Below are positions 18,701-26,977 of a DNA stretch of 45,729 nucleotides, in pieces. Source of the DNA: Lachnospiraceae bacterium (GTDB lineage Bacteria; Bacillota; Clostridia; Lachnospirales; Lachnospiraceae); the NCBI GenBank assembly GCA_015057635.1, contig SVEB01000013.1, forward strand, positions 1 to 45,729, read 5' to 3'. How positions within the stretch are numbered: position 1 is the first letter of the stretch; every line of letters starts with the position of its first letter. Below the pieces are notes generated by a model. It was not told the DNA's origin. It ran no database searches and saw only the letters and a list, made by a program, of their open reading frames with translations. The position numbers were made by a program, and so were the translations under genes.

Positions 18701-21700
18701 GATTAAACTGTCCTACTTTAATGGAAGAAGACTTTGTTCCTTCTCCGATCAGACCTACTACCGAAACAGCATATTCATAATCACCGGTTTCCGGAGCTTC
18801 TACGGTGGCCTGAAGCTTTGGTGCTGTCATAGATGCTGATACGTAAGCAAGTGCCTGTCCTACTTTCTCATAAGCAGAATCAGCAGCTCCTTTTGCTTTT
18901 CTGTAAATATTGAAACGGGTGATTAACTGATCCGGATCATATAAAGTATCCTCATCCATGTTCCAGGACAGGGTCACACTGTTGCTTGTCTGTGCTTTTA
19001 CGTTAAGTCCGGTTACCACTGCGGTTGGATTATTCCCATTTACTTTCTTAGCATTTACATATCCTGAAATGGAAAGTCCTTCGATTTCAGCCAGATGATT
19101 TGCTACAATCTGAGCTGCCAACACACCGCCGACTCTTGCAAGGTGAGTACCGTCAACGGTTAAATCTCCTTGAGCGGCTGAACTGATCCTGTTCTTATAA
19201 GCATTGTATTCCCCTAATAAATCAATGTAAGGAAGTCCATATTCTTTCGCCAGACGTTCCATTACTTCCGTATAGGTGGATGCTGAACTTGTACCGGAAC
19301 TGATAACGACATCCAGTCCAAATGTCTGACAGGAATCAATGAAATAACGAAGATAGGTCTCGTATCCTGCTGCATCGTTATATCTTCTTCCTACTGCACT
19401 GTCGTTGATACCACCTTCAATAATAACGGTATCGCCTGCATTTGCACTTAAGAAGAAATCATTGTAATAACCATCTGCAAGATAGCTCTTAATGGAGCTT
19501 CCGGCAACGGCTTTGTTCACTAATACTACTTCATCATCCATAAACTGACTCATAGCAAAGTCAGATCCCCATCCGGTACGTTCCGGAATCGGTGTCCATG
19601 TTCCGCCATCCTCTGGAGGATACGTTGCAACGGTGGAGTCCCCGATGAAACGAAGGGTAGGTGATGTGCTTTCTGCTACGTTGGAAGCAACTCTTGTTAC
19701 TTCAATGGAATTAATATAAGTAGTTCCCGAAACACCGCTATCGGTAAGAGAGGTTGCTAACTGAATCGTAAGCGTTCCATCTGCCACTGCTGTCTTTACC
19801 GTGCTTTCTTTTCTTGTTCCTTTTGCTGTTGTGATATAGCTTGCAGCAGATGGTTCTGTAAAGGAAGTAGAGAAGCCTTCTTTGCTCCAGCGAACGGAGT
19901 ATGTATTTCCTTCTACATAAGCGCCAACTACTGAGTCTTCTGTGTCAGATCCCTGTACCAGCTTCACTTCATAGAAGCCTGCCGGAACATCTAACGTAAA
20001 GGTTGGATAGTCATATGTTACATTCGTGCCATTTGACGTTCTGACATTGTTGCCGGCTACATAGCCGTCTCCTTCTGTTAAAACGATCGTATCGGCATTC
20101 TGCCATCCATAACCTGTTTCCTTGGTATAAACCGTGTCAGCGCCGACTAACACTGCATTCTCTGACTCTTTTGTACCGAATGTAAAGGATCTCGTCTCTC
20201 CAAGAGGGAACTCATCCAGTCCTGCTTCTGCATAGCTTTGTTTTACGGTTACAGCGCAAACTGCTGTCTTTCCATTCACCGTTGTTGCAGTAATCTCACA
20301 TGTTCCTTTTGCAACACCAGTTACAAGGCCGTTTGCATCAACAGTTGCAATACTCTCATCAGAACTTGTAAAGGTAACTGCCTTATTGCTTGCCTTTACA
20401 GGAGAAACCGTTGCCTTAAGCTGCTTGCTAGCATTTGTCTTAATCGTGATGGAAGCAAGATTTAAGGACACACCGGTTGGTGCGATTTCAATGCTTCCTG
20501 GTTCAGCCTGTCTCTTAGCATTTGGAATCGGTACATACTCCCAGTCCGTATCCGCTGCAAAATAAAAGCTTAGATAAGCTGGCTGATTGTATGACGTATT
20601 CTGACCTGCAACCTGTGCACGGTACTGTGTGTCATGCATTAGCGTATACATCTTTGTTGTAGATACTTCTGTATTCGTATAAATACGAAGTGCCGAGCTA
20701 TCTGTTGTACGAACCACTAATTCTTCCCTCCAGTCACCAAATACATCGGCAATCAAGGAAGCATTTCCTTTTGTTCCGTTATTGGAAGAAGTTCCTGCTG
20801 CATTTAACAAGGTAGTGGTGCTTGTGCCATTTGCCTTTACAATATTGCCAGTATAAATCTGTGTCGTCATATCAGCAGCCCAGTTAATGTTCTGGTTTGT
20901 TCCGATTGTATTCACGGTTACGATATTCCCCTTTGCATCGGTTGTATTAACACCCCATGTCTCGTAGCCTCTTACATTCGAAAGAAGATCACCAATCATG
21001 CATCGTCCGGTATCTGCTCCGGTATATACGGAGAAGTTGCCTGCGATTGTCTCATTTAACTCAGCATCACGAAGGGCTGTTCCATATGGAGCTCCAGGTC
21101 CGCCTTCAAAGCATGAGAAGATTTCAAGACCTGGTCTGTCCGGATTGATATCCGTTACATGAATGGAGTCACCATGTCCGTATTTTGCCCAGGTTCCACT
21201 TGGAAGCTCATCTCCGCCGCTGCTGTACAGATCACCGTTATGATCTACAATCGCACCGCCATAAATGATTTCCTGGCATCCGTCATCATCTACATCTGCC
21301 GCACACATGTAATGATCGCCCTGTCCGGAGAATAAGGAGAAGGATACGCCGTTTGTTCCCACATTCGTGTTATTTCCGTTCATTCCATGAGGTCCATCAT
21401 TAAATGGATTCGTCATCACGGTCCAGCCGCTGTCGATTGTCCAGTGCAACTGAAGCTTTCCTTCCGCATTCAAAGTATACGTTGCAATCGTAGCTCTTGT
21501 ATAATAACCACGAGCAACTATCATATATGGATTCTCACCGTCTAAATAAGCAACGGTTGATAAGAAACGGTCACAGCGGTTTCCTGGTTCCATATAATTC
21601 ATTGCATAATCGCCCCAGAGCATGCCGTCATCTTCCCGTTCAAATTCATACATGATGGTATCCATCTCGACACCAGTCTCACCATCAAATACAGACAGAT

Positions 21701-23540
21701 ATTCCGGTCCGGTAATGATATAACCTTCATAATTATTCAGGTTGTGCTTCTTCATCCGGTACTGATAACCGTTTAAGAAGTAATCAACTAAAGCCTCTGC
21801 TTCTTCTCTTGTATAACCGCCTTCATGATACATGGATGCACTCAGTCCGGTTTCCGGATCATCAAAACGTACGGTATGCATATAAGCATTGGCTACACCT
21901 GATGACTTATAAACCACATTTCCGGCTGCGTCTCTTACCGGAACATTCACAAGCACATCATCTTCTGTAAATCCTGCTTCTTCTCTTGAAACAGTAGAAG
22001 ATGTATACTTTCCATCGGATTCCGTCACAACAGTAACAGTACCGTCTTCCGGAGCAAACAGATTAATGATATTCTTATCCCAATACTGTTTTGCTTCTAT
22101 CATATCTTCGGAATCATTTGCCCATACACCCCAGTCCATAAATACGCCAATTAAGTATTCACGATACTCTTCTGCCGTAAAGACAAAATCTGCATCATTG
22201 CTTGTTCCATCAGGAGTTGTTATGTACGTTTCCGATGCGATATCATCCTGATTGTTATTATTGAATGTGATCACTTTCGTGCCAGGTGCCGTCTTCATGG
22301 AGATTTCAGCCTTGCCATCTTCATTCAGATCGTATACGATAAACTGGCTATAATGAGCGCCTGCACGGATATTCGTGCCAAGATCGATACGATATAATAA
22401 CGTACCGTCTAATTTATAGCAGTCGATATATTGCTTGCCGGTAAATCCCTGTTGGGAAACATCCTTTGCAAGAGACGGATCCCATTTTACAAAGAACTCA
22501 TATTCTCCATCACCATCCACATCGCCGACACTGACATCATTTGCAGAATACGTGATTGCTGTTGTTGTATAAGTATCGGTTCTGTCATTTTTCAATAACG
22601 TGATATCAGAAGTATCGACGCCATATACCTCTTCAATCGTTGTAGCATGTGGTACCTGAAGTGGGATATCTAAGTAACCAGCCCCATCTGTCGTATCCAT
22701 CATGATTGCGGATTCACTTTTCTCCTCCGTTAGTTCCACTCCGTCTGATACCGGAACAACTACGTAGTCTGAATCAATGGATCCCCCAGCTACAACATAG
22801 TTTGTACTGTCTGTTACCGTTGCTACCAGATTGCCATCCTGGTAAACATTAAAATCGGTTCCAACTAAGCCGCTTTCTCCATAACCGGTAACTTCTGTTC
22901 CAAGAAGTCTCCAGCTTAAGAATACGCCTTCACTCGTTGCGATCTTTACAATACCTCGATCCAGATTCTCAAGGTATGCCAAAAATTCATTGGCTGTCGG
23001 TGATTCCACAGCCTCTGTTTTAGAAGCTTCCCCTGTCTCGAATACAGGTGCTACCTTAAAATAATAATTCTTGTGTGTTGATTTATGATATGTAAAACTT
23101 GTCGTATCTGCATCAACTGTTATAACCGAATTATCTTCTGTCTTTTTTCCATCCTTGGTAAGCTTTAAGAATACCTCTGTGTCCGTATCTTTGTCTGCCC
23201 AGTAAACATTGTAGCCTTTCAGATTATCTGCTTCGAACGCATCCCATTCCAACGTGACATGATCTTCCCCTATGTCTGTTATCACAAGGCCGGTTACGGT
23301 CTCTGCCCCCTCCAGACTCTCGATACTTTGGGAAAGGTTCTCGGCAGCAGTATCATAATCCTCTTTCACTGACATTGCATCCAAAACATTCTGAAGTGCA
23401 TCTGTCAGATCCGGTTTAAAAGATTCCGATGCCAAAACGTTCATTGGCGGCACACTTGTAATCGTAAGTGTAGCTGCTACCACAAGCGCTTCTGCCTTTC
23501 TCAAAGTCTTTCTGTGAATCAGTTTTTTCGACCAACTCAT
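12747..23540 (-). CDS. Giant secreted multimodular rhamnogalacturonan enzyme: PL11 lyase plus two SGNH/CE12-type esterase domains
   Basis: 3597 residues, with a signal peptide to about residue 37 (VLA-SES). Approximate order: FN3 80-178; PL11 rhamnogalacturonan lyase 185-1005, with Ca-binding-like DVDGDGEYEFF; Ig-like Big2 1017-1102; beta-sandwich module 1110-1285; SGNH esterase 1 at 1293-1492 (GDST Ser1302, GGIND, Asp1463/His1466); FN3 1508-1610; FIVAR; LamG-like 1689-1900; helical FIVAR-like; Big2 1983-2059; sandwich; CE12-like esterase 2 at 2259-2479 (Ser2269, FTHND, Asp2456/His2459); Big2; three FDFG-type carbohydrate-binding-like modules separated by FIVAR repeats (2650-3367); Pro/Thr linker 3370-3437; two C-terminal Ig-like modules. 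PL11 cleaves the RG-I backbone and CE12-type domains deacetylate it. No LPXTG, SLH or dockerin is seen. AAGGAGGA precedes the ATG. Module borders are by eye. Confidence 0.92.
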   Translation of the reverse strand: MSWSKKLIHRKTLRKAEALVVAATLTITSVPPMNVLASESFKPDLTDALQNVLDAMSVKEDYDTAAENLSQSIESLEGAETVTGLVITDIGEDHVTLEWDAFEADNLKGYNVYWADKDTDTEVFLKLTKDGKKTEDNSVITVDADTTSFTYHKSTHKNYYFKVAPVFETGEASKTEAVESPTANEFLAYLENLDRGIVKIATSEGVFLSWRLLGTEVTGYGESGLVGTDFNVYQDGNLVATVTDSTNYVVAGGSIDSDYVVVPVSDGVELTEEKSESAIMMDTTDGAGYLDIPLQVPHATTIEEVYGVDTSDITLLKNDRTDTYTTTAITYSANDVSVGDVDGDGEYEFFVKWDPSLAKDVSQQGFTGKQYIDCYKLDGTLLYRIDLGTNIRAGAHYSQFIVYDLNEDGKAEISMKTAPGTKVITFNNNNQDDIASETYITTPDGTSNDADFVFTAEEYREYLIGVFMDWGVWANDSEDMIEAKQYWDKNIINLFAPEDGTVTVVTESDGKYTSSTVSREEAGFTEDDVLVNVPVRDAAGNVVYKSSGVANAYMHTVRFDDPETGLSASMYHEGGYTREEAEALVDYFLNGYQYRMKKHNLNNYEGYIITGPEYLSVFDGETGVEMDTIMYEFEREDDGMLWGDYAMNYMEPGNRCDRFLSTVAYLDGENPYMIVARGYYTRATIATYTLNAEGKLQLHWTIDSGWTVMTNPFNDGPHGMNGNNTNVGTNGVSFSLFSGQGDHYMCAADVDDDGCQEIIYGGAIVDHNGDLYSSGGDELPSGTWAKYGHGDSIHVTDINPDRPGLEIFSCFEGGPGAPYGTALRDAELNETIAGNFSVYTGADTGRCMIGDLLSNVRGYETWGVNTTDAKGNIVTVNTIGTNQNINWAADMTTQIYTGNIVKANGTSTTTLLNAAGTSSNNGTKGNASLIADVFGDWREELVVRTTDSSALRIYTNTEVSTTKMYTLMHDTQYRAQVAGQNTSYNQPAYLSFYFAADTDWEYVPIPNAKRQAEPGSIEIAPTGVSLNLASITIKTNASKQLKATVSPVKASNKAVTFTSSDESIATVDANGLVTGVAKGTCEITATTVNGKTAVCAVTVKQSYAEAGLDEFPLGETRSFTFGTKESENAVLVGADTVYTKETGYGWQNADTIVLTEGDGYVAGNNVRTSNGTNVTYDYPTFTLDVPAGFYEVKLVQGSDTEDSVVGAYVEGNTYSVRWSKEGFSTSFTEPSAASYITTAKGTRKESTVKTAVADGTLTIQLATSLTDSGVSGTTYINSIEVTRVASNVAESTSPTLRFIGDSTVATYPPEDGGTWTPIPERTGWGSDFAMSQFMDDEVVLVNKAVAGSSIKSYLADGYYNDFFLSANAGDTVIIEGGINDSAVGRRYNDAAGYETYLRYFIDSCQTFGLDVVISSGTSSASTYTEVMERLAKEYGLPYIDLLGEYNAYKNRISSAAQGDLTVDGTHLARVGGVLAAQIVANHLAEIEGLSISGYVNAKKVNGNNPTAVVTGLNVKAQTSNSVTLSWNMDEDTLYDPDQLITRFNIYRKAKGAADSAYEKVGQALAYVSASMTAPKLQATVEAPETGDYEYAVSVVGLIGEGTKSSSIKVGQFNPGTSYQIMELLETYEDQMHDSTHYTAESYTNLAVALENAKEAVYVEDIKEETLENVLAKLKEAVAGLKRASETVMEDDFQSEAVGSVWGTTGHQLLHVIMEEDGNRLANAYVEAAGTRQIQKAITGVDSKLLTIEFEWYPGQPDQRNLTEIKFSDASGVYFSLKTSNNGHIGYVLGEYPTDSTGYLTGDGFHAANTQATDCGLSNELWYDVRIVFNYEAHTADLYLIPRDDETAPSKVVKDIPISENASEVTLMNFLCMRGKQDNGTSNDLSVLWDTYLDNFAIYYSANVPSVDTKAFDAAKEAYEAAKSTVSAENLTDEIFVKAEAVCKIAEHNIGFMTADDYAYAEQILKEAVNAVPNKIAAESASFAEEGITVTAGLSKTMTITTVPADANEGFTFTSSDESIATVSGNGKSVMITGVAAGTAVITAKTASGVKAEMTVTVTGTAYLFGANAAVNADSIYTAGANGFYNFTYPVAAAGWGEDGVYHARELSKVPGVSYINKSESGSDYLAVNALVWSENEGGRDEDAIPYENTSSFDLDLPNGNYEVNVTFTNPTKSAMDVVVKAEDIVRYASGDHGKSEIASASLSAGQTKTVTFKIALTDGSLTLRFEQPSDAAALSEATVKTVYVKGVSVTKVAKEAKGEVPCVYVLGDSTVQTYTKSNYRTGWGQVFYQLFNGADDSSIVEETSEGYAYYKTDSAEVKNYARDARSSKSFLEEGRLNEVLLNVKEGDYVLAQFTHNDSNMARPNRYLSLEDFRTYLENYKNAVEERGATFVLVTPIALNIVENGAWDHRFEAYRQVMLEMAEEENVPVLDLMGESYALLNEMGQTAVNALNMYMSDTVHLQRNGAVMYCGLLANQISAYDKDAQLDTLKAALSEQTPKVSFASNQADIGKGETKTLAVTMDGLEGKSVVYYSSDESIATVDASGKVTGVSDGTAIITAAVANGADSATTDCTVYTDYCLVTVRSASATVTVRNGMASVLAYAYAGNNFGVFTLAGNDTLAAASEAANEATKAAEVVVDPNPNVEDMMPKALYRFDFGSKDGTATGFTAITNGAYSAEAGYGFISDASIISYDRLDSGVLTSENATEDEIILASACKDAVRADNLEFAVDVPAGTYMVSLYTYVTWNLAFYQNAQYFINGYSVGNAVMTDSTPDQIAKSVKVTLTEPGQIIIKGENAGKLANFNALVISTYVEEVKTYDETAWNTAKDAIAVLNVKLGLMADNTTPLEYDASLISKMLATKAALKTVKGMPAADTAVGDELIAKANEAIENAALYTESSMEKMKTALDQLNAVIATMGGVKDKIVTAIDTIDYWLEGVDTADVIAPYSLYADVDFISGTNAYLTDGYVSLLTSDLYSAEKGYGFETALNGRNRGTGDSLFDDFALEPTFLADIPAGDYFMRVYCGDLLSGANNKSNVTITDVTTGNTLVSDVTLSSVGGEVSYTDMEFTVTADTQIKLAVSGRLNALILEQKKAVTVAEIDISELRELVEKIDAANLSEVDYTISSYQALAEALAEAKEAIEKGVSYTQQYESLLTALRSAYEGLTVREAAREILIDFGTETSAVSGAAKLSGDGGLTTLGTPVMQGLGTMVYEENMLDNGQHFGFDRVMPAYETSAGGAHFRDYVYSEGGDPYTFSADMPAGTYYVYVYTGDKLSNNTTKFYFGDGEEVVSTNTAAEEVDGRTVYTQTSAGGGQFSAPACIYTVTIPESDTISTVSGVALGHFSITLYDDTATASDAITARLNGIELTPVDPDAPLPTVAPTPSVSVTPSPSVTVSPTPSPEVTVTPSPEVTPTPEVTPSPVVTPSPEPTPTPAPAPSMDDIYVPSSLSFYTTEWCDLGIVLPEGMAESDVTIAYASSNELAATVMNDTIQLENQGVTKITTTITYQGETRTYVTKVVVKEPSVTITSYKSSMSVGESAVFTAASEGLSGVIVWSTITPDIVSVDAETGEVTALNPGSAIVYAYDGTTFKSVRVRVK
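13235..13430 (-). repeat. Pro/Thr/Ser-rich repeat linker inside the giant enzyme
   Basis: This stretch encodes degenerate units such as VTPSPEVTPTPEVTPSP and PTPAPAPS. It is a flexible, possibly glycosylated linker separating the binding modules from the last two Ig-like domains. Low complexity here could also allow repeat-number variation. Confidence 0.8.
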
Positions 23541-24149
23541 GAAAACTTCCTCCTTCTACTAATTATAGCCATTTGCCATTGCTGGCATATATATTTACAA
23601 GCATGCAGTCACTAAAAAACAGACAGCTGCCGCTTATAAGTATCAGGAATATCATAAAATACGATCTCTTTCGTATATTGATATACGACATATTAAAGTA
23701 GTTTAAATTAGCATGGATTATGTCAGAATCAATAGAATTACTATGTAATTTTTCTTATTCATTACATATTGAGTACAACTACTCAATTTAGACTGTTATT
23801 CAAAGATATTTTCTAGCAGAATTTAAGATATTTTTACCATTCAATACATACAATATAAGCCATTATATACAATAAATCAACTAAAATATTTTTATTCATT
23901 GTAAACTTTTAGTTATTTTTTACTCATTTCCCCCTTCTTTTTGTTCATTATGACCTTAATTTTCTCCATAAAAAATTCTTTTTGCACACTTTTCTTAAAT
24001 ATATGAGTTGAAAAGTAAATTTGTATTTTTACTTCGCAAAAATACTAGGACTATTTTCCTACATTTCTAGCTATCGCTTTCACCTTTTTATCGCACCTGG
24101 CACATAGTCCGCCTATCATCCGTCTCCCCATCATTTGTCCACTCAAAAA
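23541..24149. other. AT-rich spacer upstream of the giant enzyme
   Basis: About 600 bp without a supported gene. It is strongly AT-rich, with several poly-T/poly-A tracts. The only structured element I could pick out is the set of ATACGA half-sites at 23660-23688. Confidence 0.6.
23660..23688 (-). promoter_or_regulatory. Candidate operator upstream of the giant PL11/CE12 gene
   Basis: TCGTATAT-TG-ATATACGA (23671-23688) is a perfect inverted repeat, and a further ATACGA lies at 23660-23665, so three half-sites fall within 29 bp. It is 120-150 bp before the start codon, suiting a carbohydrate-responsive regulator. The regulator is unknown. Confidence 0.4.
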
Positions 24150-24244
24150 GGGATGAAAAAAGTCAGATTGCGTGGTGATGAAAGGATCCGAACATTTAAA
24201 GCTCGGATTCTTTCATCACCACGCAATCTGACCTCTTTCATCCC
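24150..24244 (-). terminator. Very long hairpin (44-bp arms) behind the TRIC channel gene
   Basis: Arms 24150-24193 and 24201-24244 match at 40 of 44 positions around a 7-nt loop. On the minus strand three of the four differences become G-U pairs, and TTTTT follows the stem directly, so it can act as a terminator for the gene ending at 24349. The stem is several times longer than a normal terminator, so it may be an inserted palindromic element. Confidence 0.65.
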
Positions 24245-24348
24245 ATGTCTCGCACCGATTATGCGGCTGCATTGCGTATCTTTTTTCTCTTGTACCTTTT
24301 ATGAACATCCGATAAATTACGAATAAATTATCATAAAATATCCATAGT

Positions 24349-24993
24349 CTATCGTATTGCTTTTGGCAGATTCCATTCGTATTTTGCTGAAAGGTAGCGA
24401 ATTGCAACGATACTGATTGCACCGATAATCATGGCTGCTGCATTTTCTATCACCTGATTAAGGGCGATATAAATAACGGCTCCTGCAATGGAAGCACATG
24501 CATAAACATGCTTTCTAAAAATCTGCGGCGTCTCACCTGACATCATATCCCGTAACATGCCTCCGCCAGCTCCTGTTAACGCCCCCAAAGCAATTAGAAG
24601 GAATGCGCTAGTATACCCGTTATCATATCCGGTATTCACTCCAATTACGGTAAATGCCCCTAGACCGATTGCATCTGCTGAATTCATGATATTTTTGTAA
24701 ACTGCGATATATTTGCTTGTTAATAGATCTTCTCGTATTCTTACTGCTGCAAACAGCAAAATGGATACTCCAATCGCTATGTACGCATAAGTCGGATTTC
24801 GAAACAATGCCGGCGGATTTAAACCTAATAAAATATCTCTTAGCATACCGCCTCCAACTGCGGTAATCGCACCGAACATCATAATCCCAAATAAGTCCAG
24901 CTTTCTTTTAATTGCACTCATCGCACCTGCAGAAGCAAATGCAACTGTCCCAATCACTTCAATAATAAAAACAATGATTTCTTGTGACAACAT
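24349..24993 (-). CDS. TRIC-type cation channel family protein (UPF0126)
   Basis: This 214-residue protein has seven hydrophobic helices arranged as two repeats, each with a glycine-rich signature: FGAITAVGGGMLRDILLG and LGALTGAGGGMLRDMMSG. Also seen are VIGTVAFASAGAMSAIKRKLDLFG at the N-terminus and LTSKYIAVYKNIMNSADAIGLGAFTVIGV between the repeats. This is the bacterial UPF0126/YicG family, related in fold to trimeric intracellular cation channels that conduct K+ or Na+. GAAGGAG lies 9 nt before the ATG. It appears monocistronic. The ion carried is not known for this subgroup. Confidence 0.92.
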   Translation of the reverse strand: MLSQEIIVFIIEVIGTVAFASAGAMSAIKRKLDLFGIMMFGAITAVGGGMLRDILLGLNPPALFRNPTYAYIAIGVSILLFAAVRIREDLLTSKYIAVYKNIMNSADAIGLGAFTVIGVNTGYDNGYTSAFLLIALGALTGAGGGMLRDMMSGETPQIFRKHVYACASIAGAVIYIALNQVIENAAAMIIGAISIVAIRYLSAKYEWNLPKAIR

Positions 24994-25203
24994 CTTCTAT
25001 AACTCCTTCTCTCCCAGAGCCAGCTAAAAGCCTACCATGCCATCATAATTCTTTTATCCTGATCTGATTTCTTTCGTACTTGTACTGCTCTTTTTCAATT
25101 AAAATTCTTTTGATATCTTATGAAATAAAATGAATTCTGTCAATATAGTTCCTGAAATTTTTGCGCCTTTATTTTACATTTATATGGAAATAATTCTATT
25201 ATT

Positions 25204-25278
25204 TGCTATAATGGTGTTATAGACGGCAGCATATCGTAATTCTTTAAGCGGAAACGCTCTATCCTAACAAAGCCGTCT
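25204..25278 (+). promoter_or_regulatory. Promoter, operator-like palindrome and leader hairpin of the GH27 gene
   Basis: TGCTATAAT (25204-25212) is an extended -10. From about the expected transcript start, AGACGGC (25221-25227) can pair with GCCGTCT (25272-25278), followed by a T-rich stretch. Inside lies AGCG-GAAA-CGCT (25247-25258), resembling a LacI-type operator core. Either repression or attenuation of the 170-nt leader is plausible. Confidence 0.4.
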
Positions 25279-25422
25279 GCTTTATTTCTTTGATTTTCTT
25301 TATTATATCCCCGAGCTTCCTTCTGCTTTCTTTACCATGACTTTTTATTCCACTACATAATTTTAGCATCCTAATGGACAAAGCAGGAATATAGCCGGGC
25401 TGAATACGAAAAGGAGAGCAGC

Positions 25423-26718
25423 ATGTATCACAAAAATGAAGCAGCTTTAACACCGCCTATGGGGTGGAACAGCTATGATTACTACAATACTTCTGTTACG
25501 GAGGCAGAAGTGATTGCAAATGCCGAGTATATGGCAAGCAATCTGCGTGAATATGGATGGGAATACATTGTCATTGATATTCAATGGTCCGATCCGAATG
25601 CAGGCACGAAAGACGAGCAGTATATTAATTTTTCTCATTTTACAATCGATGAATTCTCCAGGCAGACTCCTGCTATCAACCGATTCCCTTCCGCAAAAGA
25701 TGGCGCTGGCTTTAAGCCTCTTAGTGACTTTATTCACTCCCTCGGCTTAAAATTCGGCATACATATTATGCGTGGCATCCCGCGTATCGCCGCGCATCTT
25801 CATACAAAAATAAAAGGCAGCACCCATACAGCAGACGAGATCGCCAATCCATATTCCATCAGCAAATGGAATCCGGATATGTATGGTGTGGACTGTAGTA
25901 AAGAAGGTGCACAGGAATATTACAATTCCATTTTTGAACTGTATGCCTCCTGGGGTGTTGACTTTGTTAAAGTAGACGATATCTGTAACACCAACATGTA
26001 TCCGGACAATCCGTACTCTGCCGAAAAAGAAATCGAAATGATTCATCATGCGATTGCCCTATGCGGCCGTCCGATGGTATTAAGCCTGTCTCCGGGACCT
26101 GCTCTGATTGAAAAGGCATGGCACCTTGAAACATACGCCAATATGTGGCGTATCACCGATGATTTCTGGGACAGCTATCCGCTTCTTCTTGATATGTTCA
26201 AAAGATGTGAAATCTGGCAGGGACACTCTAAACCCGGATGCTGGCCAGACTGTGATATGCTTCCGATCGGGTATATTGGAAAAGGATTTCATCATGAACG
26301 TATGACAAACTTTACGAAGGACGAACAAATGACCATGATGACATTGTGGTGTCTGTTCCGTTCGCCTCTTATGCTGGGCTGCGAGCTTACCAAGCTGGAT
26401 GATTTCACCCTTTCACTGCTGACCAATAAAGATGTGATTGGCCTTACAAAGCATTCGAAAAGAGCACATCAGATTGCCCGTAATGAAAAATCAGCTGTCT
26501 GGATGTGTAAGGACACCCTTAATGATGACTTCTATTGCGCCATGTTTAATTTCACAAATGAACCATTGTCCGTTTCCATCGGTTTTAATGAACTTGGCAT
26601 AAGCGGACCATTAGCCGCCAAAAACCTCTGGACCGGTGAAGTATACCCGGATATATCCTGGGCATTCTCAACTGTCATCGCACCGCATGGCACTGCCCTT
26701 TTCTCCTTAAGCTTCTAG
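25423..26718 (+). CDS. GH27 alpha-galactosidase (or beta-L-arabinopyranosidase)
   Basis: This 431-residue protein is a TIM-barrel glycosidase of family GH27. The start is typical, LTPPMGWNSYDYYNTSVTEAE. The nucleophile lies in GVDFVKVDDI (Asp185), and the acid/base Asp in WRITDDFWDS (246/247). RGIPRIAAH and SPGPALIEKAWH line the barrel, and a C-terminal beta-domain (NLWTGEVYPDISWAFSTVIAPHGTALFSL) closes the protein. There is no signal peptide, so it acts inside the cell on imported oligosaccharides. It probably trims alpha-galactosyl or arabinopyranosyl ends from pectin side chains. It is one of only two plus-strand genes here and has its own regulated-looking promoter. Confidence 0.93.
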   Translation: MYHKNEAALTPPMGWNSYDYYNTSVTEAEVIANAEYMASNLREYGWEYIVIDIQWSDPNAGTKDEQYINFSHFTIDEFSRQTPAINRFPSAKDGAGFKPLSDFIHSLGLKFGIHIMRGIPRIAAHLHTKIKGSTHTADEIANPYSISKWNPDMYGVDCSKEGAQEYYNSIFELYASWGVDFVKVDDICNTNMYPDNPYSAEKEIEMIHHAIALCGRPMVLSLSPGPALIEKAWHLETYANMWRITDDFWDSYPLLLDMFKRCEIWQGHSKPGCWPDCDMLPIGYIGKGFHHERMTNFTKDEQMTMMTLWCLFRSPLMLGCELTKLDDFTLSLLTNKDVIGLTKHSKRAHQIARNEKSAVWMCKDTLNDDFYCAMFNFTNEPLSVSIGFNELGISGPLAAKNLWTGEVYPDISWAFSTVIAPHGTALFSLSF

Positions 26719-26901
26719 ACGCTAAAAAGCAGATTTCTCACTCTGAGTTGTGCGTATCTTCTTTTCTCAAGACGATGCCACTTTGTCATACCGAAGCGTA
26801 TGCCAAGCATTCATCCCTTTAAGCATTTTAGGATTTATTAGGAAGTGCATAAGAACTTTCGTATGAATAGAAAAGAACGTTACACTCTTTCATGTAAAAT
26901 G

Positions 26902-26949
26902 GCCTCCGCAGATTAAGCACACGTTTATATGTGCCTGATCTGCGGAGGC
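26902..26949. terminator. Bidirectional terminator between GH27 and the FAD oxidoreductase
   Basis: GCCTCCGCAGAT and ATCTGCGGAGGC pair perfectly over 12 bp, with GCACA/TGTGC pairing inside. TATTT follows on the plus strand and TTTTAC on the minus strand. The two genes converge here. Confidence 0.8.
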
Positions 26950-26977
26950 TATTTCCTACAGCCGTCTTTTTGATTGT

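Noticed and set aside
12747..23540. The giant ORF as an assembly artefact or joined genes
   Set aside because: The frame is unbroken over 10.8 kb, has one signal peptide at the start, coherent module order and flanking regulatory signals.
24135..24326. Plus-strand ORF of 63 codons
   Set aside because: It lies across the two arms of the long hairpin, has no ribosome site and resembles no protein.
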